A stretch of 64,000 nucleotides of DNA, from NCBI RefSeq assembly GCF_031583145.1, contig NZ_CP134050.1:3175501-3239500 (forward strand). The letters are read 5' to 3'. Below, piece after piece: positions 9,006 to 17,670 of the stretch. The notes beneath the pieces were generated by a model. That model saw only the letters and a program-made list of their open reading frames with translations, did not search any database and had not been told where the DNA came from. The position numbers were made by a program, and so were the translations under genes. This stretch comes from Brevibacillus brevis (GTDB lineage: Bacteria; Bacillota; Bacilli; Brevibacillales; Brevibacillaceae). The stretch's first letter is position 1, and each line of letters opens with the position of its first letter.

Positions 9006-10214
9006 GTGAATCCAGACAAGCAGCCTACCCGCTACGCCAACATCATCTATATGAAGGAACTCGCGCGGGAAGAAGATCAGTTGTTACCTTTTCCGATTTA
9101 TCGAAAGCTCCGTGAGAGCACGCCGGTCCGCTTCGATGAGGATCGCGAGTCGTGGGATGTGTTTCGCTATGAGGATGTGCATCGCATCTTGAAGGATCCT
9201 GCCACCTTCTCTTCCCGGCGCGGATTGGAAGTCCGGGGCGAGACTTTGCTGACGATGGACCAGCCCAAGCATACGCACATGCGCAACCTGGTCAACAAAG
9301 CGTTCACGCCGAAAGCGATCAACGACCTGGCGCCGCGCATCACGTCCATCACGCATGACCTGCTCGATCAGGTTCTTTCGAAAGGCCAGATGGATATCGT
9401 CCACGACTTGGCGACTCCCTTGCCTGTCATTGTCATCGCTGAGCTGCTGGGCGTCCCTTCCAAAGATCGAAAGCTGTTCAAGGATTGGTCCGATACGTTG
9501 GTCAAGGGAGTGGAAGGAAACTCCCAGGAAGCATTCGCCAAGATGGTAGCGGAACGCGATGTAGCAGTTAGGGAGCTCTCGGAGTACTTCCGTGCGATAT
9601 TGGCCGAGCGGCGCAGCAAGCCTGAAGACGATCTGGTCTCCGCCTTGCTGGAAGCCGAAATCGATGGGGAAAAGCTGGAGGAAGACGAAATTTTACAATT
9701 CTGCATCTTGCTGCTCGTCGCCGGAAACGAAACGACGACCAACCTCATCACCAATGCGATCCGCCTGATGACCGAGCAGCCCGCTATTCAGGAACAGGTG
9801 CGGACCCATCCCGAACTCGTCAAAACGACGGTGGAGGAGACCCTGCGCTACTATCCTCCGATCGTAGCGATCGGCCGCGTCGCCACTGAAGACGTCGAGA
9901 TCGGCGGCCAGCAAATCCAAAAAGGGCAGCAGGTAGTTTCATGGGTGGGCTCTGCCAATCGCGATCCGGACAAATTCGAGGATCCCGATACTTTTCTGCC
10001 GGATCGCAAGCCCAATGCACATATGGGCTTTGGGTTTGGCATCCACTTCTGCCTTGGGGCGCCGCTTGCCCGGTTGGAGGGTCAAATCGCGCTCGAAATC
10101 TTGTTGTCCAAGCTCGGCGATATGCAGTTCACAAAGTCCAAGCTGTCGCCTATTCCTAGCCCTTTCGTGTTCGGTGTGAAGAGCTATCCCATTACATTTA
10201 CAGCACGTACATAG
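9006..10214 (+). CDS. Cytochrome P450
   Basis: The 402-residue soluble bacterial P450 has the I-helix motif A-G-N-E-T-T (239-244), the K-helix E-x-x-R (E278 to R281) and the haem loop F-G-F-G-I-H-F-C-L-G with the axial Cys at 349. Length and sequence look like the CYP107/CYP109 group of Bacillus, which hydroxylate fatty acids, steroids or polyketides using a separate ferredoxin. No redox partner gene is adjacent. The start is GTG after AAAGGGGG. It is monocistronic, with a terminator directly after it. Confidence 0.95.
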   Translation: MNPDKQPTRYANIIYMKELAREEDQLLPFPIYRKLRESTPVRFDEDRESWDVFRYEDVHRILKDPATFSSRRGLEVRGETLLTMDQPKHTHMRNLVNKAFTPKAINDLAPRITSITHDLLDQVLSKGQMDIVHDLATPLPVIVIAELLGVPSKDRKLFKDWSDTLVKGVEGNSQEAFAKMVAERDVAVRELSEYFRAILAERRSKPEDDLVSALLEAEIDGEKLEEDEILQFCILLLVAGNETTTNLITNAIRLMTEQPAIQEQVRTHPELVKTTVEETLRYYPPIVAIGRVATEDVEIGGQQIQKGQQVVSWVGSANRDPDKFEDPDTFLPDRKPNAHMGFGFGIHFCLGAPLARLEGQIALEILLSKLGDMQFTKSKLSPIPSPFVFGVKSYPITFTART

Positions 10215-10225
10215 CACCACAAGAC

Positions 10226-10260
10226 GCCCCTGTTTGCATGAGAGAACGGGGGCTTTTTCC
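10226..10260 (+). terminator. Terminator of the P450 gene
   Basis: GCCCCTGTT (10226-10234) pairs with AACGGGGGC (10245-10253) with one U-G wobble, followed by a T run. Confidence 0.85.
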
Positions 10261-10414
10261 ATGATTCGCGTTGCAATCGCTTTCCATGATCCCTTTACAC
10301 TTTTCTCAAACTTTTTTTCCTCTCCTGTCTTTCCATCTTCCGCGATGAGTGGTAAAGTCATTACTTGTTTGAAGCAACCACTCGGAACAGCATGAAAGTT
10401 AGGAGACTTACGAA

Positions 10415-11326
10415 ATGGACAGTTTTAACAGTCAATTTTTATCATCGGTCTTGATCATCGCACTCGGGTATCTGCTGAAAAGATTCCGCATCATCAAGGA
10501 AAAAGACGGAGAAGGGCTGGCCCGCATCATCTTCAACCTCACCCTTCCTTGTCTGATCATCCACACGTTTCACAACATCTCCTTGGACAGCTCCCTGCTG
10601 CTCTTGGTTGTCATCGGTTTTTTGTACGGAATTCTCGCCGCCGTCCTCGCCTACTTCGCATTCCGTAACGAAAACCGGAAGACAAAAGGGATGCTTGGCA
10701 TGATGATACCCGGCTTCAATGTCGGTCTGTTCGCTTATCCCCTCGTGCAAGGAATCTGGGGAGAGAAAGGCCTCGCGTATTTCGGGATGTTCGACATCGG
10801 CAACGCTCTGGTGGTCTTTGGGGTCAGCTATTTGATCGGCAGCTACTACTCGGCGGAGGACGTCAAGCTGGATTTCAAGCAGGTGCTTGGAAAAGTATCG
10901 AAGTCGATTCCGCTCCTTACGTACCTGGTGATCTTTGTCATCAACCTGGCGCACATTCCTCTTCCCGATTTGCTTCTCGGCGTGACCGGGACGATTTCCA
11001 AAGCGAACATGCCCCTGTCCCTGCTCTTGCTCGGCATTTATCTGAACTTCTCGTTTGACAAGCGTTACCAGCACCATTTCTGGAAAGTGCTCGGCCTTCG
11101 CTATCTCGTCGGTTTGGCGATCGGGATCGTCTGCTTCATGCTGCTGCCTTTCGAAGACATGTTCAAGTATACGCTATTAGTCGGGTTCATCTTGCCGATG
11201 GGCGTTTCCGTCCTCGCCTATTCCGTCGAATTCAAGTATGATCACAAGTTCGTCGGGATGGTATCGAATACGACCATCCTCATCAGCTTCGTGCTGCTGT
11301 GGGGAATTTCCAACATGCTGCTGTGA
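10415..11326 (+). CDS. AEC-family transporter
   Basis: The 303-residue protein has about ten hydrophobic segments and belongs to the auxin efflux carrier (AEC) family, which in bacteria moves malate, malonate or other small organic acids. Typical family elements are the N-terminal L-K-R-F-R-I-I-K-E-K and the central Y-P-L-V-Q-G-I-W-G segment. An AGGAG site lies nine bases before ATG. It is monocistronic. The substrate is not predictable from sequence. Confidence 0.88.
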   Translation: MDSFNSQFLSSVLIIALGYLLKRFRIIKEKDGEGLARIIFNLTLPCLIIHTFHNISLDSSLLLLVVIGFLYGILAAVLAYFAFRNENRKTKGMLGMMIPGFNVGLFAYPLVQGIWGEKGLAYFGMFDIGNALVVFGVSYLIGSYYSAEDVKLDFKQVLGKVSKSIPLLTYLVIFVINLAHIPLPDLLLGVTGTISKANMPLSLLLLGIYLNFSFDKRYQHHFWKVLGLRYLVGLAIGIVCFMLLPFEDMFKYTLLVGFILPMGVSVLAYSVEFKYDHKFVGMVSNTTILISFVLLWGISNMLL

Positions 11327-11327
11327 C

Positions 11328-11385
11328 AAAAAAGCAACCCGTGGAGATGGGGCTGATGGCCGTCCGTCTCACGGGTTGCTTTTTC
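11328..11385. terminator. Bidirectional terminator between the AEC gene and thiY
   Basis: A long stem (11331-11347 with 11367-11382, one bulged base) with A run on the left and T run on the right. It ends the AEC transporter gene on plus and the thiamine operon on minus. Confidence 0.88.
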
Positions 11386-11386
11386 G

Positions 11387-12412
11387 TTACTTCGTCAGAT
11401 CACGCATGACTTCTTCCACTTTGACATCTTGGGCAATCAGCTTTTCTTTCTTCATCCAATCGATCAGCGTCTGCCACGACTCTGTTGTTTGGCTTGCGAA
11501 CGGTTTGTCTTTCGCGTCCATCAACGGGAGCAAGATATCCAGACTCTTCGTCTCGATGTCTTTTTCCAGCGGGAATTCGTTGGCCTGCTTGCTGAGGAGC
11601 AGATCCAGCGCTTTCTCCTTGTTTTCCTGGACGTACTTTTGGCCTTTTCCAGCGGCGCGCAGGAACGCTTCAATAGCCTGCTGCTTTTGGCCGAGCGTAT
11701 CGTCGCTGGTTGCCAAGACGAGCTCGTAGTAATCCGGTACACCGAAGTCAGTCGGCGCGAATACGTTGACCGGAATGCCGTTTTTCTCAAGAATCAGCTG
11801 CTCGTGGTTTTTGTACCCGCCGACGACCGCATCTACTTTTTTACCGGTCAGTGCCGGCACGATGTCGAATCCGATATCGGTAAAGGAAATGCCGGAATCG
11901 TCTGCGCCGGTGTGCTTGACCACATTGCGAACGATCGATTCGTCCAGCGGAACGGACGGGTAGCCGACGTTTTTGCCTGCGAGCTGCTGCGGGGAATCCA
12001 GTCCGCTATCTTTTCTGGTCATGATGACATTAAGCGGATGGCGAACCAAAGCACCGACCGAGACGACCGGGATCCCTTCGGCGCGCGCTTGCACCACTTG
12101 CGGCTGATAGCTGATCGCCAGGTCCACTTTGCCGGCCGCTGCCATTTTCAGTGGATCGTTCGTGTCGGATGGCATTTGCAGATTGACTTTCAGATTTTCT
12201 TCTTTGAAGTAGCCTTGTTCCTCGGCTGCGTACAGGAAGGAATGGACGGCGTTTGGATACCAGTCCAAGGCGACGGTCAATTCTTGCGGAGCGTTCGCTT
12301 GATTCCCTGCCGGCGCGCTCTGGCCGGTACTCGGCTGATTGCCGCACGCTGCCAGACCTGCTGTCAGCAGCAATGCGATTGCGGCTTTGCTCCAATGCTG
12401 GATACGTTTCAT
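11387..12412 (-). CDS. thiY: ABC transporter substrate-binding lipoprotein ThiY (formylaminopyrimidine)
   Basis: The 341-residue lipoprotein has a lipobox L-A-A-C with Cys23 and a NMT1/THI5-like periplasmic-type domain opening with V-A-L-D-W-Y-P-N-A. ThiY binds N-formyl-4-amino-5-aminomethyl-2-methylpyrimidine (FAMP), a thiamine breakdown product, and hands it to ThiXZ. The operon with YlmB and TenA is the strongest support for this ligand. It is the last gene of the operon. A longer open frame continues upstream through thiX on the same strand, but the signal peptide fixes the start at 12412. Confidence 0.92.
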   Translation of the reverse strand: MKRIQHWSKAAIALLLTAGLAACGNQPSTGQSAPAGNQANAPQELTVALDWYPNAVHSFLYAAEEQGYFKEENLKVNLQMPSDTNDPLKMAAAGKVDLAISYQPQVVQARAEGIPVVSVGALVRHPLNVIMTRKDSGLDSPQQLAGKNVGYPSVPLDESIVRNVVKHTGADDSGISFTDIGFDIVPALTGKKVDAVVGGYKNHEQLILEKNGIPVNVFAPTDFGVPDYYELVLATSDDTLGQKQQAIEAFLRAAGKGQKYVQENKEKALDLLLSKQANEFPLEKDIETKSLDILLPLMDAKDKPFASQTTESWQTLIDWMKKEKLIAQDVKVEEVMRDLTK

Positions 12413-12426
12413 GTTTATGACTCCCC

Positions 12427-13203
12427 TTACATTTTCTTCGATGTTTTTCGTTTCGCTCTCGCCTGCGGGGTAAAATACCTCTCGAGCCTCCCGACCAGCC
12501 AAAACATCAGCATGCCGAGCACGGAAAGCAGCAAGACGGAAGCAAAAAGCGCCGGTGCCTGAAAATTGCCGGAGGCTCTGCGGCCGAAATAGCCCAGACC
12601 TTCGCTCGCCCCGAGCCACTCCCCGATTGTCGCGCCGGCCACACTGTAGGTTGCCGCGACCTTTAGCCCACTGAAGAAGTGCGGCAGGCTGGAAGGCAGC
12701 TGCAGCTTGGCAAACAGCTGCCACCGGTTCGCGCCCATCGTTTTGAGCAGCTGGAGCATTTCCTTGTCCACTCGGCGCAGACCGTCGTAGGTACTCACCA
12801 CGATCGGGAAGAAAGTAAACAAGATCGTAATCGCAATTTTTCCGGAAAGGTCGTACCCGAACCACAAAATGAAGACGGGAGACAAGGCGATAATCGGGAT
12901 CGTTTGGGAAATGACGATATACGGATAGACCAGCCGCTCCACGATGCGGCTCATACTCATCGCAAAAGCGAGCAGCATGCCAAACAGGATCGAGACCGCG
13001 AGCCCGAGCAGCACTTCCTTTAGTGTCACCCATAGATGCAGCCCCAGGAGAGTCTGGCGCAGCTCCCAAAGCGACAAGACGACCGCGCTGGGCGGCGGCA
13101 AAATAAACGGTGGCACATGCAAGAGCCGGCACCCGCCTTCCCATGCTGCCAGGAAAAGCGCAATCGAGATGGCAAACCATGTCCCCTTGTTCCATCGGTC
13201 CAC
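12427..13203 (-). CDS. thiX: ABC transporter permease ThiX
   Basis: The 258-residue protein has about six transmembrane helices and the EAA-loop region with the family pattern around G-A-N-R-W-Q. It is the membrane part of the ThiXYZ importer for FAMP. The start is GTG directly at the thiZ stop (TAGTG arrangement), so translation is coupled. The gene lies 14 bp before thiY. Confidence 0.92.
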   Translation of the reverse strand: MDRWNKGTWFAISIALFLAAWEGGCRLLHVPPFILPPPSAVVLSLWELRQTLLGLHLWVTLKEVLLGLAVSILFGMLLAFAMSMSRIVERLVYPYIVISQTIPIIALSPVFILWFGYDLSGKIAITILFTFFPIVVSTYDGLRRVDKEMLQLLKTMGANRWQLFAKLQLPSSLPHFFSGLKVAATYSVAGATIGEWLGASEGLGYFGRRASGNFQAPALFASVLLLSVLGMLMFWLVGRLERYFTPQARAKRKTSKKM

Positions 13204-13979
13204 TACGCTTCCCTCCTGCCCGGCTGTTTGCCGTTTTGTTGCCGCAGCAGCTCCCAGATCTGCTCGCGCAGGGCAAGGAACGCTGCCTGGTTGCGGCAGC
13301 TGGACGTCCGGGGACGAGCGATGTCCACCTTCAGCTCCACAGGCTTTTCAATCGGCTTTCCCGTGAGGACGACCACCCGATCGGCGAGCAGAATCGCTTC
13401 GTCGATATCGTGGGTGATCATCAGCATCGTACTTCCGGTCTCTTGCCACATCGACATCAGCCATTCCTGCATCTCCATCCGGGTGAGTCCGTCGAGAGCG
13501 CTGAACGGCTCGTCCAGAAGCATGATGTCCGTCCCGGAGAGCAGCGCCCGCAAAAAAGAGACCCGCTGACGCATGCCGCCGGACAGCTCGGACGGGTACG
13601 CATCCGCCCATTCGCTCAGTCCGTAGCGCGGAAGCTCCCCGCGTACGCGAGCCTGTGCCTCCATCTTCGATACCCCTTTGATTTCCAAAGGAAGGGCCGC
13701 GTTTTCCACGACTGTGCGCCAAGGCAGCAGCGCATCCCGCTGCGGCATATAGCCGACCATCCCCAGACGGTTTTCCACAGGGGCACCGTTGATTGCGATG
13801 GTCCCCGCCTGCGGTTCCAGCAAACCGGCGATCAATTGAAAGACCGTGCTCTTGCCGATGCCGCTGGGGCCAATCAGGCTGATGAACTCGCCTTTCCCGA
13901 TGCGCAAATCGAAGTCGCGGAGGATGGGGGCATCGCCGTAGGAGAACCGGACTTCGGAAAAGGCCAGCTGCTCTAGCAC
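13203..13979 (-). CDS. thiZ: ABC transporter ATP-binding protein ThiZ
   Basis: The 258-residue ATPase shows Walker A G-P-S-G-I-G-K-S-T (37-45), the signature L-S-G-G-M-R-Q-R, Walker B L-L-D-E-P-F-S-A-L-D and the switch His in I-T-H-D. It energises ThiXY. The chosen start is GTG 13979, which overlaps the end of tenA by 7 nt and has AAAGGA nine bases upstream; a TTG six bases earlier is the alternative. An open frame reaches further upstream through tenA, but it carries no family sequence. Confidence 0.93.
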   Translation of the reverse strand: MLEQLAFSEVRFSYGDAPILRDFDLRIGKGEFISLIGPSGIGKSTVFQLIAGLLEPQAGTIAINGAPVENRLGMVGYMPQRDALLPWRTVVENAALPLEIKGVSKMEAQARVRGELPRYGLSEWADAYPSELSGGMRQRVSFLRALLSGTDIMLLDEPFSALDGLTRMEMQEWLMSMWQETGSTMLMITHDIDEAILLADRVVVLTGKPIEKPVELKVDIARPRTSSCRNQAAFLALREQIWELLRQQNGKQPGRREA

Positions 13980-14644
13980 GGCCAAAGTTCCTTTCTGTAC
14001 GCCATATCCCAAAACAGGTACTCCATCCGCGATGTCGTGAGGAAATGCTCTTCCAGGATGGAAAGCTCCCTTTCCGGTTTCCCCTCTGCCAGTTGGTTCA
14101 TCACGTCGATCAGCCAGGATGCCAGCTGCCCAAACTCTTCGGAGCTGTAGGTCCGCACCCATTCGCCGTACAGTTCGTGCTCCAGTGCCCCCTCTACCTT
14201 CGCCAGCTGTTTGCCGATCTCCCAATAGCCCCACATGCAAGGAAGAAGAGCGCTGACCAGCTCAGCGAGAGAGCCTTGATGGGCCACCCTCAGCATGTAA
14301 CTGGTGTACGCGAGCATGACGAATGACGGCTTCGTCGCTTCCAGCTCTTCCCGCGAGATGCCGAACCGCTCGGCATACTGGCGGTGCAGGGCCATTTCCC
14401 CGTTCAGTGTCGCTTCCTGCAAGCCGGCGAACTTCGCGCTCGTCGCAAGGTCATTCGCTTTGGTACTGGCAATCGCAAAAATTTTGGCGTAATCGATCAG
14501 ATAGACGTAGTCCTGCTTCATGTAAAACTTGAACGACTCAACGGGCAAGCTGCCGTCACCCAATCCCGTTACAAACGGGTGCTGATGTGTCTTTTCCCAA
14601 ATGGGAGCAACGCTTTTCCAAAGACGATCGGTAAATACTGCCAT
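13973..14644 (-). CDS. tenA: Aminopyrimidine aminohydrolase (thiaminase II) TenA
   Basis: TenA hydrolyses 4-amino-5-aminomethyl-2-methylpyrimidine to HMP, the thiamine pyrimidine precursor. The 223-residue protein keeps the catalytic residues of the family: D45, Cys136 in L-L-P-C-M-W and E208 in S-R-M-E-Y-L. The ATG at 14644 follows AAAGGGG, which lies in the end of ylmB. Together with YlmB (deformylase) and ThiXYZ it makes a full base-degraded thiamine salvage route. Confidence 0.95.
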   Translation of the reverse strand: MAVFTDRLWKSVAPIWEKTHQHPFVTGLGDGSLPVESFKFYMKQDYVYLIDYAKIFAIASTKANDLATSAKFAGLQEATLNGEMALHRQYAERFGISREELEATKPSFVMLAYTSYMLRVAHQGSLAELVSALLPCMWGYWEIGKQLAKVEGALEHELYGEWVRTYSSEEFGQLASWLIDVMNQLAEGKPERELSILEEHFLTTSRMEYLFWDMAYRKELWPC

Positions 14645-14652
14645 TGTCAGCT

Positions 14653-15939
14653 TTACCCCTTTCCCACTTTTTCTGTATTGCACCAGGAAGCGATAAATCG
14701 CGCCATGACCTGGGCGAACTGGACAAGCTGCTGCGGATCTATCGATTCATCCACGGCATGGGCCTGCTCGAGTTCACCCGGTCCGAACAGCACTGCAGGA
14801 ATTCCGGCGTGAGCAAACCAGCCGGCGTCCGTCACGGTCGGCGACATATCCGTCTTGGGAGGCTGTCCGAGCTGCTGCTCGTAGGCGGTTTGCAAAGCGG
14901 ATAACCCGGGATGGTCGCGATCCAGCTCCAAAGACGGAAAAATCTCGCCCCGCTCCTCAATCATGGAGCGGCCTCCCCAGCGAAACGTCGGCGGATGTTC
15001 CCGCAGCCATACGTCGGCAGCTGCGGCTCTTCGAACATGCTCCTCGATTTCACGAATAATGTCCTCGTGCGATTCGTTCGGATAAAAGTGAACGGTGATC
15101 CACAAGGAGCATCGATCCGCGATAAAGGCGGCGTGGCGACCGCCTTCGATCACGGCCGGATTGATCGTATTGCTCCCGGGGGCGAAGCCGGGGTAAGCCT
15201 TCATCACTGCCCAATGGCGTTCCAGCTCCTGCAGGGAGGCGATGACCTTCATCATTTTTTCGATGGCAGAAGCGCCGTGGACACGCCCTCCGGCATGGAT
15301 GGTCTTGGCCCGCATGCCATCATGCAGCGTCGTCGGGCTCTCAATCGTGATCCACCCGGTGATGACGCCCCCCTGGCCTTGCATGTGCAGATCGCTCGTA
15401 TCCACGACGACCGCGTAATCGGCACGGTACCCCCGCTCGATCGCAGCCAGCGTCCCCGCTTCTCCCGCCTCTTCGCCGATGACCGATTGGAACAGAAGGT
15501 CGCCAGCGAGCTTTACCCCGTGCTCGCGCAGCATTTTGATCGCGAACAGACTGGCGGCCAGTCCGCCTTTCATATCTGCTACCCCGCGACCGTACCAGCG
15601 TCCGTCGCCGCCTTCCGTCAAGGCGAAGGGCGGATACGTCCACCCGGCATCGTCCCCGACTTCCGCGACGTCGATGTGACCGTTGATAATCAGGCTCTTG
15701 GCCTTCCCAGGCGAAGTTCCAGGCAGCCTGCCGACGACATTGTCGTCACCGGGGAAAACCGGCCAGCGATCGACGGTGAAGCCAAGCCGCTGCAATTCGC
15801 GGGCGATCAAGCTTTGCGCTTCGGTGCTGTTGCGGGCAGGCGGGCTGACAGTAGGATGCGCGATCAGCTCGCCGAGAAGCCCGAACAACTCCTTTTTTCG
15901 TTGGGCGATCGCTTCGACCGCCGCCGCGATCCGGTCCAT
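14653..15939 (-). CDS. ylmB: N-formyl-aminopyrimidine deformylase YlmB (M20 family)
   Basis: The 428-residue M20 metallohydrolase has the ArgE/DapE metal motifs: I-N-G-H-I-D-V near residue 84, G-R-G-V-A-D-M-K-G-G near 118 and the catalytic pair in G-E-E-A-G near 157. M20 enzymes act on many N-acyl substrates. Placement between thiG and tenA, with thiXYZ after, identifies it as the YlmB-type deformylase that turns imported FAMP into the TenA substrate. It starts one base after the thiG stop (TAGGATG). Confidence 0.9.
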   Translation of the reverse strand: MDRIAAAVEAIAQRKKELFGLLGELIAHPTVSPPARNSTEAQSLIARELQRLGFTVDRWPVFPGDDNVVGRLPGTSPGKAKSLIINGHIDVAEVGDDAGWTYPPFALTEGGDGRWYGRGVADMKGGLAASLFAIKMLREHGVKLAGDLLFQSVIGEEAGEAGTLAAIERGYRADYAVVVDTSDLHMQGQGGVITGWITIESPTTLHDGMRAKTIHAGGRVHGASAIEKMMKVIASLQELERHWAVMKAYPGFAPGSNTINPAVIEGGRHAAFIADRCSLWITVHFYPNESHEDIIREIEEHVRRAAAADVWLREHPPTFRWGGRSMIEERGEIFPSLELDRDHPGLSALQTAYEQQLGQPPKTDMSPTVTDAGWFAHAGIPAVLFGPGELEQAHAVDESIDPQQLVQFAQVMARFIASWCNTEKVGKG

Positions 15940-15940
15940 C

Positions 15941-16720
15941 CTACTCGATCATCCCTTCCGTCGGGCTGCTTGCGGAAGCGTACCGTTTCTTTGCGATCCG
16001 CCCGGCGAGGAAGCCTTTGCGGCCAGCCTCCACCCCGAGCCGCATCGCTTCCGCCATCAGTACCGGGTTGTCGGCAAGTGCGACAGCGGTGTTCAAGAGC
16101 ACCCCATCTGCCCCAAGCTCCATCGCTTTAGCGCAATCCGCAGGGGCGCCGATCCCCGCGTCGACGATCACCGGCACCTTCGCGTCTTCGATGATGAAGC
16201 GCAAATTGTTTTCGTTGAGGATCCCTTGGCCCGAGCCGATCGGAGAGGCTCCCGGCATCACTGCGTGCACGCCTACTTCCTGCAAGCGGCGAGCAAGGAT
16301 AGGGTCGTCGTTGGTGTACGTCAGGACGATAAAGCCTTCCTCCACCAAGATCTTCGAGGCTTCCAGCGTCCCGATCGGATCGGGCAGCAAAGTTTTCGGA
16401 TCGCCGATCACTTCGACCTTGATCATGTCGCACAGTCCGGATGCCTTCGCCAACCGGGCGATGCGCACCGCTTCCTCCGCCGTGTAAGCCCCCGCCGTAT
16501 TCGGCAGCAGGGTGTACTTTTTCAAGTCCAGCTGTTCCAAAAAGTTCGGCTCTTGCGGATTGTCCAAATTCAGCCTGCGAATGGCGAACGTGAGAATTTC
16601 CGCCTGTGAAACATCTACTGCCTTGCCTTGCGTCTCGAGATCGGCGAACTTCCCTGTTCCCAGCAGCAAGCGAGAGCGAAATTCATACGGTCCAATTTTC
16701 CAAGTATCCATTCCAATCAT
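15941..16720 (-). CDS. thiG: Thiazole synthase ThiG
   Basis: ThiG builds the thiazole phosphate ring from deoxyxylulose 5-phosphate, dehydroglycine and ThiS thiocarboxylate. The chain shows the conserved R-L-L-L-G-T-G-K-F start, the lysine in M-I-K-V-E-V-I-G that forms the imine with the sugar, and V-D-A-G-I-G-A-P. Length is 259 from the first ATG, which overlaps the thiS stop as ATGA. The second ATG (16711) is better spaced from GGAGG and may be the true start, giving 256 residues. Confidence 0.96.
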   Translation of the reverse strand: MIGMDTWKIGPYEFRSRLLLGTGKFADLETQGKAVDVSQAEILTFAIRRLNLDNPQEPNFLEQLDLKKYTLLPNTAGAYTAEEAVRIARLAKASGLCDMIKVEVIGDPKTLLPDPIGTLEASKILVEEGFIVLTYTNDDPILARRLQEVGVHAVMPGASPIGSGQGILNENNLRFIIEDAKVPVIVDAGIGAPADCAKAMELGADGVLLNTAVALADNPVLMAEAMRLGVEAGRKGFLAGRIAKKRYASASSPTEGMIE

Positions 16721-16920
16721 CCTCCTCCGACAAAATGAACGATTTCAATGCGGTCTCCATCTGCGATCGGTGCGTTTTCATAGCGGGAACGGTCAATAAT
16801 CTCTCCGTTTTGCTCCACGACGACGATCTTTTCCTGCAGCTGATACGAAGCGAGCAGGGCGCGGACCGTGGTGATCTCTTCCGCGAGCTCTACCTGCTTG
16901 CCGTTTAGTACAACTACCAT
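16717..16920 (-). CDS. thiS: Sulfur carrier protein ThiS
   Basis: The 67-residue beta-grasp protein ends in G-G-G, close to the Gly-Gly end that is adenylated and thiocarboxylated to carry sulfur to ThiG. It is a little unusual in ending with three glycines after H-F-V. The start with V-V-V-L-N-G-K fits the family. It is the first gene after the TPP riboswitch. No thiF or thiO is present in this operon, so activation and glycine oxidation must come from elsewhere. Confidence 0.94.
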   Translation of the reverse strand: MVVVLNGKQVELAEEITTVRALLASYQLQEKIVVVEQNGEIIDRSRYENAPIADGDRIEIVHFVGGG

Positions 16921-17073
16921 CCTCTTCCCCCCATCCAGAAACCCTCGATCGCGGCCGGCCAAAACTGAACGACCGCGAAAAAGGAAAGGTAACAAAAAAA
17001 CGACTCCTTCCTTCACTGGAATTCTCCAGCAAACAGAAGAAGCCGTCTATCCAATCATCACGTACGGCAGACA

Positions 17074-17101
17074 GAAAAAACCATCCGCCGTGGATGGTTT
17101 G
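17074..17101 (-). terminator. Riboswitch-controlled terminator
   Basis: AAACCATCC (17078-17086) and its complement (17092-17100) enclose a 5-base loop, and a U run follows on the minus strand. It sits between the TPP aptamer and thiS and is the likely expression platform. Confidence 0.9.
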
Positions 17102-17116
17102 GTTCATAACGATTCG

Positions 17117-17215
17117 TTATACCTCTTCCTCCGCTGGCATGACCCAGTTCAGGTTCAACGGTCAGTAGCACTCTCGCTACAATCTCAGCCGACGATGCTC
17201 GGCCCCCGTTTGGTA
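17117..17215 (-). ncRNA. TPP riboswitch (THI element)
   Basis: Read on the minus strand the segment contains the conserved THI-box blocks in order: ACGGGGGCC, GGCTGAGA, then CCGTTGAACCTGA, CTGG and GCCAGCGGAGG. These form the two helical arms that hold the pyrimidine and the pyrophosphate of thiamine pyrophosphate. It precedes thiS and its terminator, so the whole thi operon should be shut off when TPP is high. Confidence 0.96.
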
Positions 17216-17260
17216 ATCTTTTTATGCGATTGTCGTTCGTTCGAGTTCTACACTACCACT

Positions 17261-17641
17261 CTACTTCGAATTTGTAAAGGCTTCCTTGTGCATGGCCTCG
17301 AGCTCCACCAGACAGCGCTGAGCCCACAAGGACATTTTTTTCAGCTTTTCCATTTCCCGCTCCATGGCGACACGGACGGATTCCTTGTAGTCCGGGATCG
17401 GTCCGTTGTAGCGGATCGCCGATTGGCTTAGGGTCATGAACTTCTCTTGGTAAGAGAGGGCTGGACGCTGATGAAACAAAGGCACGTCCACTTCAAAAGA
17501 GGTATGCAAGTCGCCCTGCGTCGGAAACTTCGTGACAGCGAGCACCTTGACGAGCAGCTTGGTGTCATGGACTTCCAGCACTTCGGTGATGTACTCTCCT
17601 GTTTTTTGCGTGACGCGCACAATATCTCCCGGGTTCCACAT
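17261..17641 (-). CDS. kapB: Kinase-associated protein B KapB
   Basis: The 126-residue protein matches the KapB family, which in Bacillus supports KinB signalling into the sporulation phosphorelay. Recognisable parts are K-T-G-E-Y-I-T-E-V, L-V-K-V-L-A-V and G-P-I-P-D-Y-K-E-S-V-R. The N-terminal half is a small SH3-like beta barrel and the C-terminal half is helical. The ATG follows GGAG by ten bases. No kinB is adjacent. It ends about 45 bp before the TPP riboswitch, so the thi promoter probably lies at its 3' end. Confidence 0.85.
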   Translation of the reverse strand: MWNPGDIVRVTQKTGEYITEVLEVHDTKLLVKVLAVTKFPTQGDLHTSFEVDVPLFHQRPALSYQEKFMTLSQSAIRYNGPIPDYKESVRVAMEREMEKLKKMSLWAQRCLVELEAMHKEAFTNSK

Positions 17642-17670
17642 CGTGGCTCATCTCCTCTTCACTTCTTTTG

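Noticed and set aside
11387-13276. A single 629-residue protein joining thiX-region sequence to ThiY
   Set aside because: The first half is out-of-frame thiX and thiZ sequence. The signal peptide and lipobox show that ThiY starts at 12412.
14911-16131. 406-codon plus-strand open frame
   Set aside because: Antisense to ylmB and thiG, with composition typical of a shadow frame.
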